A stretch of 24,541 nucleotides of DNA, taken from the NCBI GenBank assembly GCA_910586045.1, contig CAJUIH010000043.1:1-24541 (forward strand). The letters are read 5' to 3'. The notes under the pieces are model-generated. The model ran no database searches and was not told the DNA's origin. It saw only the letters and a program-made list of their open reading frames with translations. The stretch is from an uncultured Eubacterium sp. Lineage in GTDB: Bacteria > Bacillota > Clostridia > Lachnospirales > Lachnospiraceae. The position numbers and the translations under genes are program-made. Below, one piece after another: positions 7,013 through 15,623 of this stretch; positions within the stretch are counted from its first letter, which is position 1; the number at the start of each line of letters is the position of its first letter.

Positions 7013-9087
7013 GAAACTTAAACAGTAAGCTGGTTATGGATTTTATCTCCGAACAGGGATATGATTCGATCGATAAAACGTATGTCGCCTATACGCCGTT
7101 GGAAAATTATGTCTGTATTGCGGTTGCGGAAAGCTACGATAACGAGACAGAAGAAAACAGCGCGCAGCTTGCTGTAGAAGCCGTATTGACGGCATTTGAG
7201 AAAAAACCGTCCCTGAAACGGCTGCGGGAATATTTCCGGTACGCGAATGAGCAGGTGCTTTTGCACAGTACGCGCAGCCAGCTTAAAGTGAGCCTGACCG
7301 TATTGGTATCGGATTATACGAGAATGCGCTACGCATACTGCGGCAACACAAGGCTGTATATTTTATATGAGAATCTGTTTATCCATAAGAGCAAAACACA
7401 GACCCAGTACGAGCAGCAGCTCGTTCAGGATGGGGAAGCGCAAACCGATCCGGAGGAAATCCACAATTTAACCGGATATTTGGGGAAAGAAAACCGCTGC
7501 AAGCCATTTGTATCGAAAGTGATCGGGTTAACGGAAGGCGCTACGATTTTATTTGCCACAAGCAACCTTTGGGGAGGCTTATCGGAGATTGAAATACTCG
7601 ACGCTTATGAATATACGAAAACAGGCAAGGAATTTTTGGAAATCCTCCAGGAGCTTTTGTTAAGCCGGCAAGAGGAACGCGATCAGAGGATGGGCAGCTT
7701 TACAGCCGCATTCTTGTATATTGAAAAAACATTTAAAGAAGACGCCTCGAAAAAGAAAAAAAAGAAACGGATGATCTGGATGGCGGTTTTGCTGCCGCTT
7801 GTGCTGGTTCTTGCGGCCGGCATTGTGATCGCATGGATCCGTGCGCTGGACCGCAGGAAAATAAAGCAAATCGAAGAAAATGACAGACGGGGCGCTCGTT
7901 ACGCGGAATACGGGAATTATGACAAAGCCCTGACTATTTATGAAGAGTCCGTAAAACAGGCGGAAACGTTGAGCCTGGCAAACTGGCAGTATATCGAAGA
8001 AAAAAGAGAATTAACCGAAACCGTGACAGACCGGGAAGCGATTCTTACCCTGTATCAGGAAGCGGAAGCGGCTTTTCTCGGAGGGCAATATGAGCAGGCG
8101 GTAAAGCTGTATACACAGGTTCAAAAAGAAGCGGTTTACCAGGAATTTGACACACTTTCCAAAGACGCGCAAACCAAGGTCGAACAGATTACAGCCCGCC
8201 TTTTGATTTTACAGTATATTTCGCTTGGCGATTTGTATCAGTCTACGGAAGATTATGACGATGCGCTGTTTCAGTATAACCGTGCGCTGAATGAACTGAC
8301 AAAGCAGATTGATCTGGAGCTTCAGGGCGACGTGCAGGCCAAAATATTTGCGATCCGCCAAAAACAACAGGAAGATACAAAAGCGCAGGAAGAGGCGCAG
8401 CAGGAAGAGGCGCAGCAGAAAGCGGAAGCGGAGGCAGAAGAAAAAGCGGCTGCCGCGGACAAGGCTGTGATTAAGATCAATACCTATTTGGTAAGCGCAA
8501 ATAATGCGCTGGAAGAAGGCCGGATTGCGCGGGCCAGGGAATTATATAAACAGGCGTTGTCCAGATACAACAAGTTTTCGGGATCGAGCGAAGATGCGGA
8601 CCAGTTGTATAAAGAGATTACCGCATTGGGACAGGCTATCACAGAAGCAGAGGTTAAGGCTGTAGAGGAAAAGCAGGAAGAACGTCTCACGCAGGCGGCA
8701 AAATATATGGTTCAGGCAAAGGAAGCGGCCAGGGGAGGAGATACGGCAAAGGCAAGACGGCTGTATGAGGATGCACTGGCGGTTTACCGGGAATTGAATA
8801 TATGGGATGAGCGTATGGAAGCGGTATACGATGCAATCGACGAACTCTCGCGGGACAGCGGGCAGGGGACGGATCTGGCGCCGGCTGATCAAACTGGGCA
8901 GAAAACCGGATCGGGACAGGAACCGAATACCGCCAAGGAGCAGGAGGACAGCCAGGAATCCCATACGATACAGGGACAGGATACAAAGCAGGAATCGGAT
9001 ACGGGACAAAAACAGGGGAAAGAACAGGAATCGGATACGGTGCAGGAAGCGGGGAAAGAACAGAAATCAAATGCTGCACAGGAATAA
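7009..9087 (+). CDS. membrane protein: PP2C-like domain, TM, TPR repeats, repetitive tail
   Basis: I start at the ATG at 7009, overlapping the previous stop as ATGA with GAGGG upstream; 692 aa. Residues 1-240 look like a second PP2C-fold domain (YAYCGNTRLYIL matches the GDSR region; ILFATSNLWGGLSEIEI matches the late DGL motif), but AES replaces ADG and SN replaces DG, so it is probably inactive. A lysine run (248-253) precedes one TM helix (about 255-278), putting the PP2C-like part in the cytoplasm. TPR-like repeats follow (NYDKALTIYEES, QYEQAVKLYTQV, DYDDALFQYNRAL, then two more), an Ala/Glu/Gln-rich coil, and from about 616 a low-complexity Gln/Glu/Ser/Thr tail of roughly 12-residue repeats. 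The TPR part is probably outside the membrane and may hold envelope or machine parts. Confidence 0.75.
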   Translation: MRNLNSKLVMDFISEQGYDSIDKTYVAYTPLENYVCIAVAESYDNETEENSAQLAVEAVLTAFEKKPSLKRLREYFRYANEQVLLHSTRSQLKVSLTVLVSDYTRMRYAYCGNTRLYILYENLFIHKSKTQTQYEQQLVQDGEAQTDPEEIHNLTGYLGKENRCKPFVSKVIGLTEGATILFATSNLWGGLSEIEILDAYEYTKTGKEFLEILQELLLSRQEERDQRMGSFTAAFLYIEKTFKEDASKKKKKKRMIWMAVLLPLVLVLAAGIVIAWIRALDRRKIKQIEENDRRGARYAEYGNYDKALTIYEESVKQAETLSLANWQYIEEKRELTETVTDREAILTLYQEAEAAFLGGQYEQAVKLYTQVQKEAVYQEFDTLSKDAQTKVEQITARLLILQYISLGDLYQSTEDYDDALFQYNRALNELTKQIDLELQGDVQAKIFAIRQKQQEDTKAQEEAQQEEAQQKAEAEAEEKAAAADKAVIKINTYLVSANNALEEGRIARARELYKQALSRYNKFSGSSEDADQLYKEITALGQAITEAEVKAVEEKQEERLTQAAKYMVQAKEAARGGDTAKARRLYEDALAVYRELNIWDERMEAVYDAIDELSRDSGQGTDLAPADQTGQKTGSGQEPNTAKEQEDSQESHTIQGQDTKQESDTGQKQGKEQESDTVQEAGKEQKSNAAQE

Positions 9088-9170
9088 GGGAAATACGAAA
9101 GAACGAAACACGGTGCAGGGATAAGGGGAATAAAAAAGAACGAAACAACGCGCAGGGATCAAGGGGTAAG
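9022..9170 (+). repeat. degenerate ~36-bp tandem repeat running through the stop codon
   Basis: Units beginning GAAC occur at 9022, 9058, 9101 and 9138 (lengths 36, 43, 37 and 33 bp), each with a CAGGGAT/CAGGAAT-like core and a G-rich end. The first unit and most of the second encode the 12-residue tail repeats of the preceding protein. The stop codon at 9085 falls in the second unit, and two more decayed units continue in the 126-bp gap before the next gene. This suggests that the tail once extended further, or that the array expanded and shrank. Confidence 0.55.
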
Positions 9171-9213
9171 GAACGACGAACATGCCGTCTGTACCGGCAG
9201 GAGGATTGGGCCG

Positions 9214-10428
9214 ATGGAACATAGAAAAGAATTATTGAAGTCCAGAATTTCACAGATACAGGATCCGATACAAAAAAGACTGCTGCAGGACGTATTGGTA
9301 GATGTATTTGGGGAACTTTTGGATTACAGCGAACAGAGCTTTCAGCATCTGGAACAAAAGCTTGACGCGGAACGATGGGATCCGGATACCCATTACTATC
9401 TTTATACCGGGGTTTGTAAAATGGACGGGCTGGATCCCGCAAGCCGCAGCCTGTTTCCGGTACGCAAAGAGGAACATCGGTTTGCCGGGTACCTGGGTAC
9501 ATTATTTTTGGCGTGTGATTATCCGCAGGTGCAAAGATGCCTGTCCGGCACGTTCCGGGCAAAGGTAGAGACGGATTTAGGAACGTATCAAACGAACGTA
9601 TCTTTGTCATACAGCTATGCTTATCAAAAGACATTTCAATGGCTGCATCAGCAGTTTATGGCAAACCGCAGGACATGGCATACGATAAACTGCCCTTATT
9701 TGTATAAGATGCTGGATATTACAGACCAGGATCGGATCGTGCCGCAGGAGGCAGTGATTGTAAAAGTCGCGATTGACCTTTTGGAATTATCTGATTTTGT
9801 TATGGACGATATGGTGCTTGTCTGGAATTTGTCTGAGCAGGTTTACAGGCCGAAAGTGGATGTATCTGTGGCTGGCATGGGATCTTATTATGTGCACCAG
9901 ATTCCAGTGGAAGACGACGGGGCAGGATATCTGGCTGCGCCGGAGGGAGAAGATTTGTTTTCTGTTATTTTTTCGCATTGGCAGATTCTTGTACGGACAC
10001 AGAAAGAAGCGCACCCGCAGTTAAATATAGTAAAAATCGAACCTATATATGAAGAAAAAGACCATACGGCTTTGGAGTTTCCGCTGCAGACCAACCGGAG
10101 GACGTTTCGCCACGCAGACAGGCAAGCGCTTGGACAGCCGCGTTATTTATGGACCAAAGGGGAAGTTGCGCGTATGCTAAGCTCCTATGATGTGTTTGCT
10201 GATTTTGAACTGGTCGAGATCCGTCCGGATTTGCCGTGGGAAACAGATCCGGTTCCTATGAATCCATTTATCCGGGTAAATACGTTATGCAGACAAAAAA
10301 GAAAAATGGGAATTATTTTGCATGCAAAAGATCCTGCGGATATTTTCCGGTATGAAAAAATGTATTTTCTGCTTGCAGAACTGCAGTTATGTACAGAAGA
10401 ATATGAGTGGACCGGAATTTTGCAGTAA
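9214..10428 (+). CDS. 404-aa cluster protein, possible baseplate component
   Basis: Starts at an ATG with GGAGG nine bases upstream. No signal peptide or TM. The first 60 residues are a charged amphipathic helix region (ISQIQDPIQKRLLQDVL), followed by a mixed alpha/beta body rich in aromatic residues. I do not recognise the family; it may belong to the Clostridia-specific DUF5716-type group I associate with this kind of locus, but I cannot confirm this. In T6SS and phage-tail operons, unrecognised proteins of this size next to the spike genes are often baseplate wedge subunits (TssF/TssG/TssK), so that is the leading guess. Confidence 0.6.
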   Translation: MEHRKELLKSRISQIQDPIQKRLLQDVLVDVFGELLDYSEQSFQHLEQKLDAERWDPDTHYYLYTGVCKMDGLDPASRSLFPVRKEEHRFAGYLGTLFLACDYPQVQRCLSGTFRAKVETDLGTYQTNVSLSYSYAYQKTFQWLHQQFMANRRTWHTINCPYLYKMLDITDQDRIVPQEAVIVKVAIDLLELSDFVMDDMVLVWNLSEQVYRPKVDVSVAGMGSYYVHQIPVEDDGAGYLAAPEGEDLFSVIFSHWQILVRTQKEAHPQLNIVKIEPIYEEKDHTALEFPLQTNRRTFRHADRQALGQPRYLWTKGEVARMLSSYDVFADFELVEIRPDLPWETDPVPMNPFIRVNTLCRQKRKMGIILHAKDPADIFRYEKMYFLLAELQLCTEEYEWTGILQ

Positions 10429-10496
10429 CAATCCGTACAGGACAGTTGGTTCCATACAGAAAAAACGAAACGGCGGATGCATAGGGAGGTGGGGGT

Positions 10497-11198
10497 ATGC
10501 CGGAGAGCAACCATATTTGGGCGCCGTATTTAATGATGTTGCAGCAGGGGAAAGATCCGCAAAGGCTGCATTATACAGTCAAACACAACAGGGTTTCCCC
10601 TTATCTGGAGCTGCAGGCGGAAAGCCTGCATGGGAACGGGACGTATGAGGATGGGTCGGCACGGTTGGACGTCAATCCTTATGTGCGCTTTTTCCGCATT
10701 TTTGATCCGTTTTTAACGCCGGACGACCTTGGTTATGAGGAGTTTGAACAGGCGCTTTCGGATATTATGCTGCATGAACTGGCGGATCTGGATGTGAAAA
10801 TGGGGATGTGCAGGCATGATTTTTATCTTCGCCTGCTCATGCGTGATCTGGAGCAGGGCGTGTACGCGGATCGGCAGTTGCTGGAGGTTTTTTCGAAAAT
10901 GGAAAAATGTGTGATCGCAGAATGGATCCTTACGTTTTATCATACGGGGGATGGGCCAAACAGTTTGTCGGGGGTTGTGGAAGCTTTGCTTCCGGTCTGC
11001 AAGATCTATGTACGGGAGGGGGAAGAGTTTGTTTTTTACATGCGCGAACCGTTTGATGCGGATGCGGAAAAAAAGATCCGGTTTCTCATTCAGTTGTTTT
11101 TGCCGCTTTCTTGTTCCTGTACGATTCACTGGACGCAGACGTATGGGGTGCTTGGATATGAAGAAACGATGCGGATGGAAGATTTTATTCTTGCCTGA
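10497..11198 (+). CDS. 233-aa cluster protein, possible baseplate component
   Basis: Starts at an ATG seven bases after GGGAGG. No TM or signal peptide. The region VNPYVRFFRIFDPFL near residues 59-73, followed by a long helical middle (LSDIMLHELADLDVKM, HDFYLRLLMRDLEQG) and a beta-rich end, is reminiscent of baseplate wedge proteins but does not match one I can name. It lies between the 404-aa protein and the actin-fold ATPase in tight succession (68 and 29 bp gaps), so all three are probably expressed and work together. The TssG- or TssK-like role is inference only. Confidence 0.6.
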   Translation: MPESNHIWAPYLMMLQQGKDPQRLHYTVKHNRVSPYLELQAESLHGNGTYEDGSARLDVNPYVRFFRIFDPFLTPDDLGYEEFEQALSDIMLHELADLDVKMGMCRHDFYLRLLMRDLEQGVYADRQLLEVFSKMEKCVIAEWILTFYHTGDGPNSLSGVVEALLPVCKIYVREGEEFVFYMREPFDADAEKKIRFLIQLFLPLSCSCTIHWTQTYGVLGYEETMRMEDFILA

Positions 11199-11227
11199 CG
11201 GGAGATACAGGCGGACGAGGTGCGCGG

Positions 11228-13813
11228 ATGCGGTATGAGACGTATAAACTGGGAAAATTGAAAAAAAATCCGATCCGGCGTCTGTATACCCGCGAAGAGC
11301 TTGCGGCATTTGAACTGCCCAGGCTGCGGGAAATCTGCCGTTCGGAAAATATTAAGCCTCCTACCATGGAAATGTTTCATCACAAAAAAGAACTGGAGGA
11401 ACTGCTGTACCGTTATCTTGGCGTGGTGAAAAAGCCGGGTATCGCGGTTTTGGACAGGGAGTGCTGCAAGCGTCTGGAAGACGCGTTTGCACAATCGGGC
11501 GGCGGACAGTTGGGAGGGATCGAAGTGCCTGCCCGTATGGAACTGTATCAGGATCAGTCCTCTTTTCAAAAGGACGAGCCGCCTTATTTGGCAGTTACGA
11601 AGTCAGCGCTTGGCATCTATGCGTTTTTAGTGGATGAAACCTGTGAGATACAGGCTGTGCTGATGCTGGATCCGGTGCATACGGGAAAATACCGGATGCG
11701 GCTGGAGCGGGAGCGGATTTCCCCGGATATTCCGGTGGGACGTTTTCACCAGTGGGAGCTGTTGTTTACAGAGTGTGCATATACAGAAGAAGTGGTCCGC
11801 TGCTACCAAGGGAAACAACGGAAAAAAAGTACGCTGCCCTATATCCGTATCCCGGTTCCGGAAGTGTGGGTCAAAGCGGTGCCAAAAAGCGAAGAACCGC
11901 TGATTATTGATTATGGGACTTCCTATACGACGGCAGGTACGTCCGCGGGGGATGGCCGCGGCGGGCGCATTTTATTTGCGTCTGTGCCGGACTGTGCGTG
12001 GATGCGGCAAAGAGGATGCAGCGGCTGCGGGCTTAGCCCCAGTGTACTGGCTATCAAAGACTGCGGGGACGGCATACCGGAGCATATGACGTTTTTATAT
12101 GGGCAGGAAGCGGTGCAGGAGGAAAAAAACAGGGGCTTTATGGCTCGAAACAGTATTTTTTACGATATGAAGCGCTGGGTCGGCCGCTACAGGGAACGGA
12201 TCCAGGTGTCGGATTTAGAAGGGAATACCTGTGAAGTGGAGCGGCTGTTTTTGATCCGGTCATTTCTCCTGCACATTATTGACCAGGCGCAGCAGCAGAA
12301 CCGGGTAACGTATCACAAGCTGTGTTTTACCTGTCCGGTCAAGCAGAAAGTACTTTCTTTACGCATGTATCAGGATGCGCTGCCGGAATATACGGTTATG
12401 ACCCAAAATATAACAGACGAAGCTGTCGCCGTGGCGTATCATTTTTTGGAACAGAGCATCCGGGATCTGGATTATGAGGACGGAATCGCAAAAAAAATGC
12501 TGATTTTAGACTGCGGCGGCGGAACAAGCGATATGGTCTGCTGTAACTATCACATTATCAATGAGGGGATTACAAGCTGCTTAAACATGCATGTGACTTA
12601 TGCGCATGGAGATACCAATTTTGGCGGAAACCAGTTGACGTGGCGTGTGATGCAGTATTTAAAAATCCGTTTGGCCGAGGTACTGCGGCGTATGGAGCCA
12701 GTTTCCATGGATGCGTTGTTTCCCGGTATTTTGTCACAGTTGTATGAAAAGATTGACAAAGACGGGGTAGAAAAAGCATATGAGACGTTTTCAGCAGTTT
12801 ATGCAAAGGCGGAGGCATTGATCCCAACCTGTTTTGCCTGTTATCAGAACCATCCGGAACACGCGTATTTAAAGGTCCGCAGCAATTATTATTTTCTATG
12901 GAACCTGGCGGAAGCAGTCAAAAAGAAGCTGTATTATCAGCCGGGGGTCTGCCGGGTGGCGCTGCGTCCGCTTTTTTTGGAGTATGCGGTGTATGGGTGT
13001 TTTGAAGATTTTCATCTGTTTTTAAAACGGGAACAGGGCAGATGGGAAACCCGCACCCTCTGCCCGGAGCTGGTAGTGGAAAAAGAAGAGGTGAATCTGT
13101 TATTAAAGCCGGATATCTATGGATTTTTTAAAAACTTTATTGAACCCTGGTACGAAAGCGGACGCCTGCTGGATATCGACCGGATTATTCTTTCCGGCCA
13201 GAGCAGTAAAATAGAGCTGTTCCGGGAGGTAATGAAAGAATATGTGGCAGGCAGGAAAGCGAAAACAGGCGGCGAGGCGGGGTGTGAACGAAAGTTTTTA
13301 TGCATGGATGGGGCAATGGCCTATCAGAAAGACCTGCGGACCGGGAGAATTCGTACTTTGATCCGTTATGAGCCTGCCAGGGCGCCGTATTCTTTGACCG
13401 CGGAAGATTATGTCATGGCCGGGCGGCAGAAGACATTGCTTGAAAAAGGGACGCCGATGGGGGAAATGTACGGATTTTTAGCAAGGCCTACAGGGACGCA
13501 GGAGGTTCTTTTTTACTTAAAAGACGGGTTTGGAAAAGTAGTCTTTTGTATTCCGTATGCGATCACGCAGGAAAGCAGGGAAGAAACCGGATATGGACAG
13601 CTTCTTTCGGATTATCCGATAATCCGGCAGGAGGATTTGGACAGTATGCAAAATGGGGAACTGCGGCTGTTTATTTATGGCGATGATGAAAACTGGGGAT
13701 TTTCCGTGCTTGAGGCGGCAAGGGAAGACAACCGCCTGTATACCCGGCCGCCTGGGTTTGTGCCTTTTGAGCCGGGTGCGTGGGAGACAGATTTTTTTGA
13801 CGGGAGGCATTAA
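11228..13813 (+). CDS. actin/Hsp70-fold ATPase with SAP-like N-terminus
   Basis: An 861-aa protein. The three nucleotide-binding motifs of the actin/Hsp70 superfamily are visible: phosphate-1 IIDYGTSYTTAGT (Asp228), phosphate-2 LILDCGGGTSDMV (Asp428, Gly430-432), and the adenosine motif ILSGQSSKIELF (656-658). GDTNFGGNQLT, typical of Hsp70-like proteins, lies after phosphate-2. Residues of about 20-65 (YTREELAAFELPRLREICRS) resemble a SAP-type helix-turn-helix. The last 200 residues have no named fold. It is similar in plan to the SrfB virulence-factor group rather than to DnaK, as there is no DnaK substrate-binding domain. It may be an assembly chaperone or a remodelling motor for the machine. 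It overlaps nothing; the next gene follows three bases after its stop. Confidence 0.8.
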   Translation: MRYETYKLGKLKKNPIRRLYTREELAAFELPRLREICRSENIKPPTMEMFHHKKELEELLYRYLGVVKKPGIAVLDRECCKRLEDAFAQSGGGQLGGIEVPARMELYQDQSSFQKDEPPYLAVTKSALGIYAFLVDETCEIQAVLMLDPVHTGKYRMRLERERISPDIPVGRFHQWELLFTECAYTEEVVRCYQGKQRKKSTLPYIRIPVPEVWVKAVPKSEEPLIIDYGTSYTTAGTSAGDGRGGRILFASVPDCAWMRQRGCSGCGLSPSVLAIKDCGDGIPEHMTFLYGQEAVQEEKNRGFMARNSIFYDMKRWVGRYRERIQVSDLEGNTCEVERLFLIRSFLLHIIDQAQQQNRVTYHKLCFTCPVKQKVLSLRMYQDALPEYTVMTQNITDEAVAVAYHFLEQSIRDLDYEDGIAKKMLILDCGGGTSDMVCCNYHIINEGITSCLNMHVTYAHGDTNFGGNQLTWRVMQYLKIRLAEVLRRMEPVSMDALFPGILSQLYEKIDKDGVEKAYETFSAVYAKAEALIPTCFACYQNHPEHAYLKVRSNYYFLWNLAEAVKKKLYYQPGVCRVALRPLFLEYAVYGCFEDFHLFLKREQGRWETRTLCPELVVEKEEVNLLLKPDIYGFFKNFIEPWYESGRLLDIDRIILSGQSSKIELFREVMKEYVAGRKAKTGGEAGCERKFLCMDGAMAYQKDLRTGRIRTLIRYEPARAPYSLTAEDYVMAGRQKTLLEKGTPMGEMYGFLARPTGTQEVLFYLKDGFGKVVFCIPYAITQESREETGYGQLLSDYPIIRQEDLDSMQNGELRLFIYGDDENWGFSVLEAAREDNRLYTRPPGFVPFEPGAWETDFFDGRH

Positions 13814-13816
13814 CGG

Positions 13817-14593
13817 ATGCAGAATTATGCGGAGCCGCTGTTTAGTAAAGGAAGGGTGCTAAAAAGGGAAAGCCTGGAAGCGCTGCGGGATTTTCCGCTC
13901 CGTCTGGCAGGACTGGGATTGGCAGACTGGGCCGACGGTATTTTATACGGCTTTGATATTTCTTATGAAGACGAAGGGCCGGAATCGGAAAGCGGGGCAG
14001 TCGTCATTGATGCCGGGGCGGTGTGGTATCAGGGGCAGGTATTGCTTACGCATAAAGAGTCCATTCCATTCCGCGCCTTTGAACAGCAGATCACGGTATG
14101 TTTTAAGGTGTCTGCGGGGACGCATACCGAAGATTTTCATATCCGCCAGATCGAACTGCGGTTAAAAAACGGGGAGCCTGGGCATGCAGAATTTGAGCTA
14201 GGAAGGTTCCGGCTGTCGAAAGGTGCGCGCCTTAGAAAAGATTACCGTGATCTGCGGGATTGCCGTACCGCTTATAATACGCTGGACCTTACACTGGTTC
14301 CGTATGCGGGGCCGTTCGGTGTGACTGTCTCGCCTGTATTGCTGCGAATGTTTGGGAAAATGATTTTGGAAAATACGCGGGCTTCGGATTTTGACGCGCA
14401 GTTTGCCTTATTATGCCTGAACCATCCCCCGGTTTCGAGGGAATGCCTGCTGCGGTATTTGTGCAGAAGGCTTGGCGAGCCTTTCCGGCAATTGTCCCAT
14501 AGCGAGATTTATGAGCGGCTGATACGGATTACGGGGGATTTTGGCCATGGTATAGACAAGAACGGGCGGAAGGAAGGGCCGGCTGTGTTTTAA
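13817..14593 (+). CDS. 258-aa cluster protein, possible baseplate or tip adaptor
   Basis: The ATG at 13817 uses GGGAGG placed inside the last codons of the ATPase gene, so the two are probably translationally linked. No TM or signal peptide. The first 90 residues contain GLADWADGILYGFDISYED followed by VVIDAGAVWYQGQ, a 'gives a defined value, then a glycine-rich beta segment' pattern like the N-terminal part of phage tail or TssK-type baseplate proteins. The C-terminal 100 residues are helical and basic. I cannot name the family. Position just before the spike tip suits a baseplate-to-spike or membrane-complex connector. Confidence 0.55.
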   Translation: MQNYAEPLFSKGRVLKRESLEALRDFPLRLAGLGLADWADGILYGFDISYEDEGPESESGAVVIDAGAVWYQGQVLLTHKESIPFRAFEQQITVCFKVSAGTHTEDFHIRQIELRLKNGEPGHAEFELGRFRLSKGARLRKDYRDLRDCRTAYNTLDLTLVPYAGPFGVTVSPVLLRMFGKMILENTRASDFDAQFALLCLNHPPVSRECLLRYLCRRLGEPFRQLSHSEIYERLIRITGDFGHGIDKNGRKEGPAVF

Positions 14594-14653
14594 GGGCAGA
14601 TAAAAAAAACGGAAAAAACAAAACGTCCGAAATGAGAAAGGAGAAAGAGATGT

Positions 14654-14977
14654 ATGGGGCAGTCTTATGTAGTAAATGGGGCAAAAGTCAAATGTTCCAT
14701 GGGTACCGTGGCCGTTCCGCTGCGGACGACGCCGGGCAGGCGCGTGAAAGTGCATGGGAAAGATAAGGCCAATATTATGGATTGTAAGCCAATGATTAAC
14801 GTAGGGCCGTTTGGCGTATGCAAAATGACGCATGTACCATGTGTGCCGGCCTGTTTTATATGGCTCAACGGCAAAACGGATGTACTGGTACAGGGGTTTC
14901 CGGCGCTGCTGAACAAGTCCATCGCGATCTGTCCGGTTGGTGCGGGCGTGCTGAAATTAAAAAACGATGGGCAGTAA
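14654..14977 (+). CDS. DUF4280/PAAR-like spike-tip protein
   Basis: 107 aa, starting at an ATG ten bases after AAAGGAG. The order YVVNGAKVKCSMG, then V(K)VHGKDKANIMD, then GPFGVCKMTHVPC, then a KSIAICPVGAGVL end is the DUF4280 (PAAR-like) pattern, with the cysteines in the usual places. Such proteins form the conical, metal-bound tip on a VgrG trimer. It stands apart from the effector (no fusion) and is followed by the candidate chaperone and VgrG, the normal arrangement of a tip-chaperone-spike-effector cassette. The DUF4280 family is common in Firmicutes and in other bacteria with secretion loci. Confidence 0.88.
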   Translation: MGQSYVVNGAKVKCSMGTVAVPLRTTPGRRVKVHGKDKANIMDCKPMINVGPFGVCKMTHVPCVPACFIWLNGKTDVLVQGFPALLNKSIAICPVGAGVLKLKNDGQ

Positions 14978-15016
14978 TCTGCGTAGGATGTACTATGGAT
15001 TGGGGGCACAGGGAAA

Positions 15017-15592
15017 ATGAAAAAGTATGGGGATGAAACGTTGATCCGAATCCTGCGGGATGGCCAGGAAGATGCCAGAAATACGGATATTCAAAAAGGG
15101 AGTGTTTTGGCGGGGGATCAAAAACTCGTGTTTTTGGAACAAGAAATCGTGAAAAACCAGATGTGGATGTGGCTTCCGAAACAATTTACGCTTCTTAGCA
15201 AAGAATATGCAAAGATTAAATATCCGAGTGAAAACCGTCCGGCTCTAATTTATTCGAATCCGGAAACCACAGTCAATCTCACGTTTTCACAGAAACAGGA
15301 AAAACTTGCCGCCGGGCAGGAAGCAGAAGTATGCGATGCTTTTGGGCAGGTGCTGCGGCGCTTGTACCCAACCTGCCGTATACTGCATCAGGACTTGGTG
15401 CAGGCACGGGAACATCAAGTCGCGTGGATGGATTTTGTGGTTCCGGCCATGGATGCTGCTATTTACAATCTGATGTTTGTTACATCGGTAAAAGGCAGGC
15501 TATTCATTGGAACCTGCAACTGTCCGCAGCCGGACCAGGAAGACTGGGAAGATTTGTTTGTGCAGATGATCACAACGATTCGCACAGCCTGA
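15017..15592 (+). CDS. DcrB/DUF1795-like protein, candidate effector chaperone
   Basis: 191 aa, soluble, preceded by AGGG four bases before the ATG. The alternating pattern (WMWLPKQFTLLSKEYAKIKY; ALIYSNPETTVNLTF; VPAMDAAIYNLMFVTSVKGRLFIGTC; a final helix WEDLFVQMITTIRTA) fits the DcrB/PsbP-like fold of Eag chaperones, which in T6SS hold hydrophobic helices of effectors and load them on VgrG. Its position between the spike tip and VgrG, upstream of an effector with a hydrophobic N-terminal stretch, agrees. Eag chaperones are typically about 140-170 aa, so this one is a little long. No search was possible; confidence in the fold is moderate. Confidence 0.6.
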   Translation: MKKYGDETLIRILRDGQEDARNTDIQKGSVLAGDQKLVFLEQEIVKNQMWMWLPKQFTLLSKEYAKIKYPSENRPALIYSNPETTVNLTFSQKQEKLAAGQEAEVCDAFGQVLRRLYPTCRILHQDLVQAREHQVAWMDFVVPAMDAAIYNLMFVTSVKGRLFIGTCNCPQPDQEDWEDLFVQMITTIRTA

Positions 15593-15623
15593 ATGGTTGG
15601 AAAGAGAAAGGAAGGTGCTTTGA

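Noticed and set aside
8687..9634. A 315-codon open frame on the minus strand
   Set aside because: It lies opposite the repetitive tail and the next gene's start. Its product is rich in Pro, Arg and Ser with no fold-like pattern, it spans two plus-strand genes with clear ribosome-binding sites, and it has none of its own.
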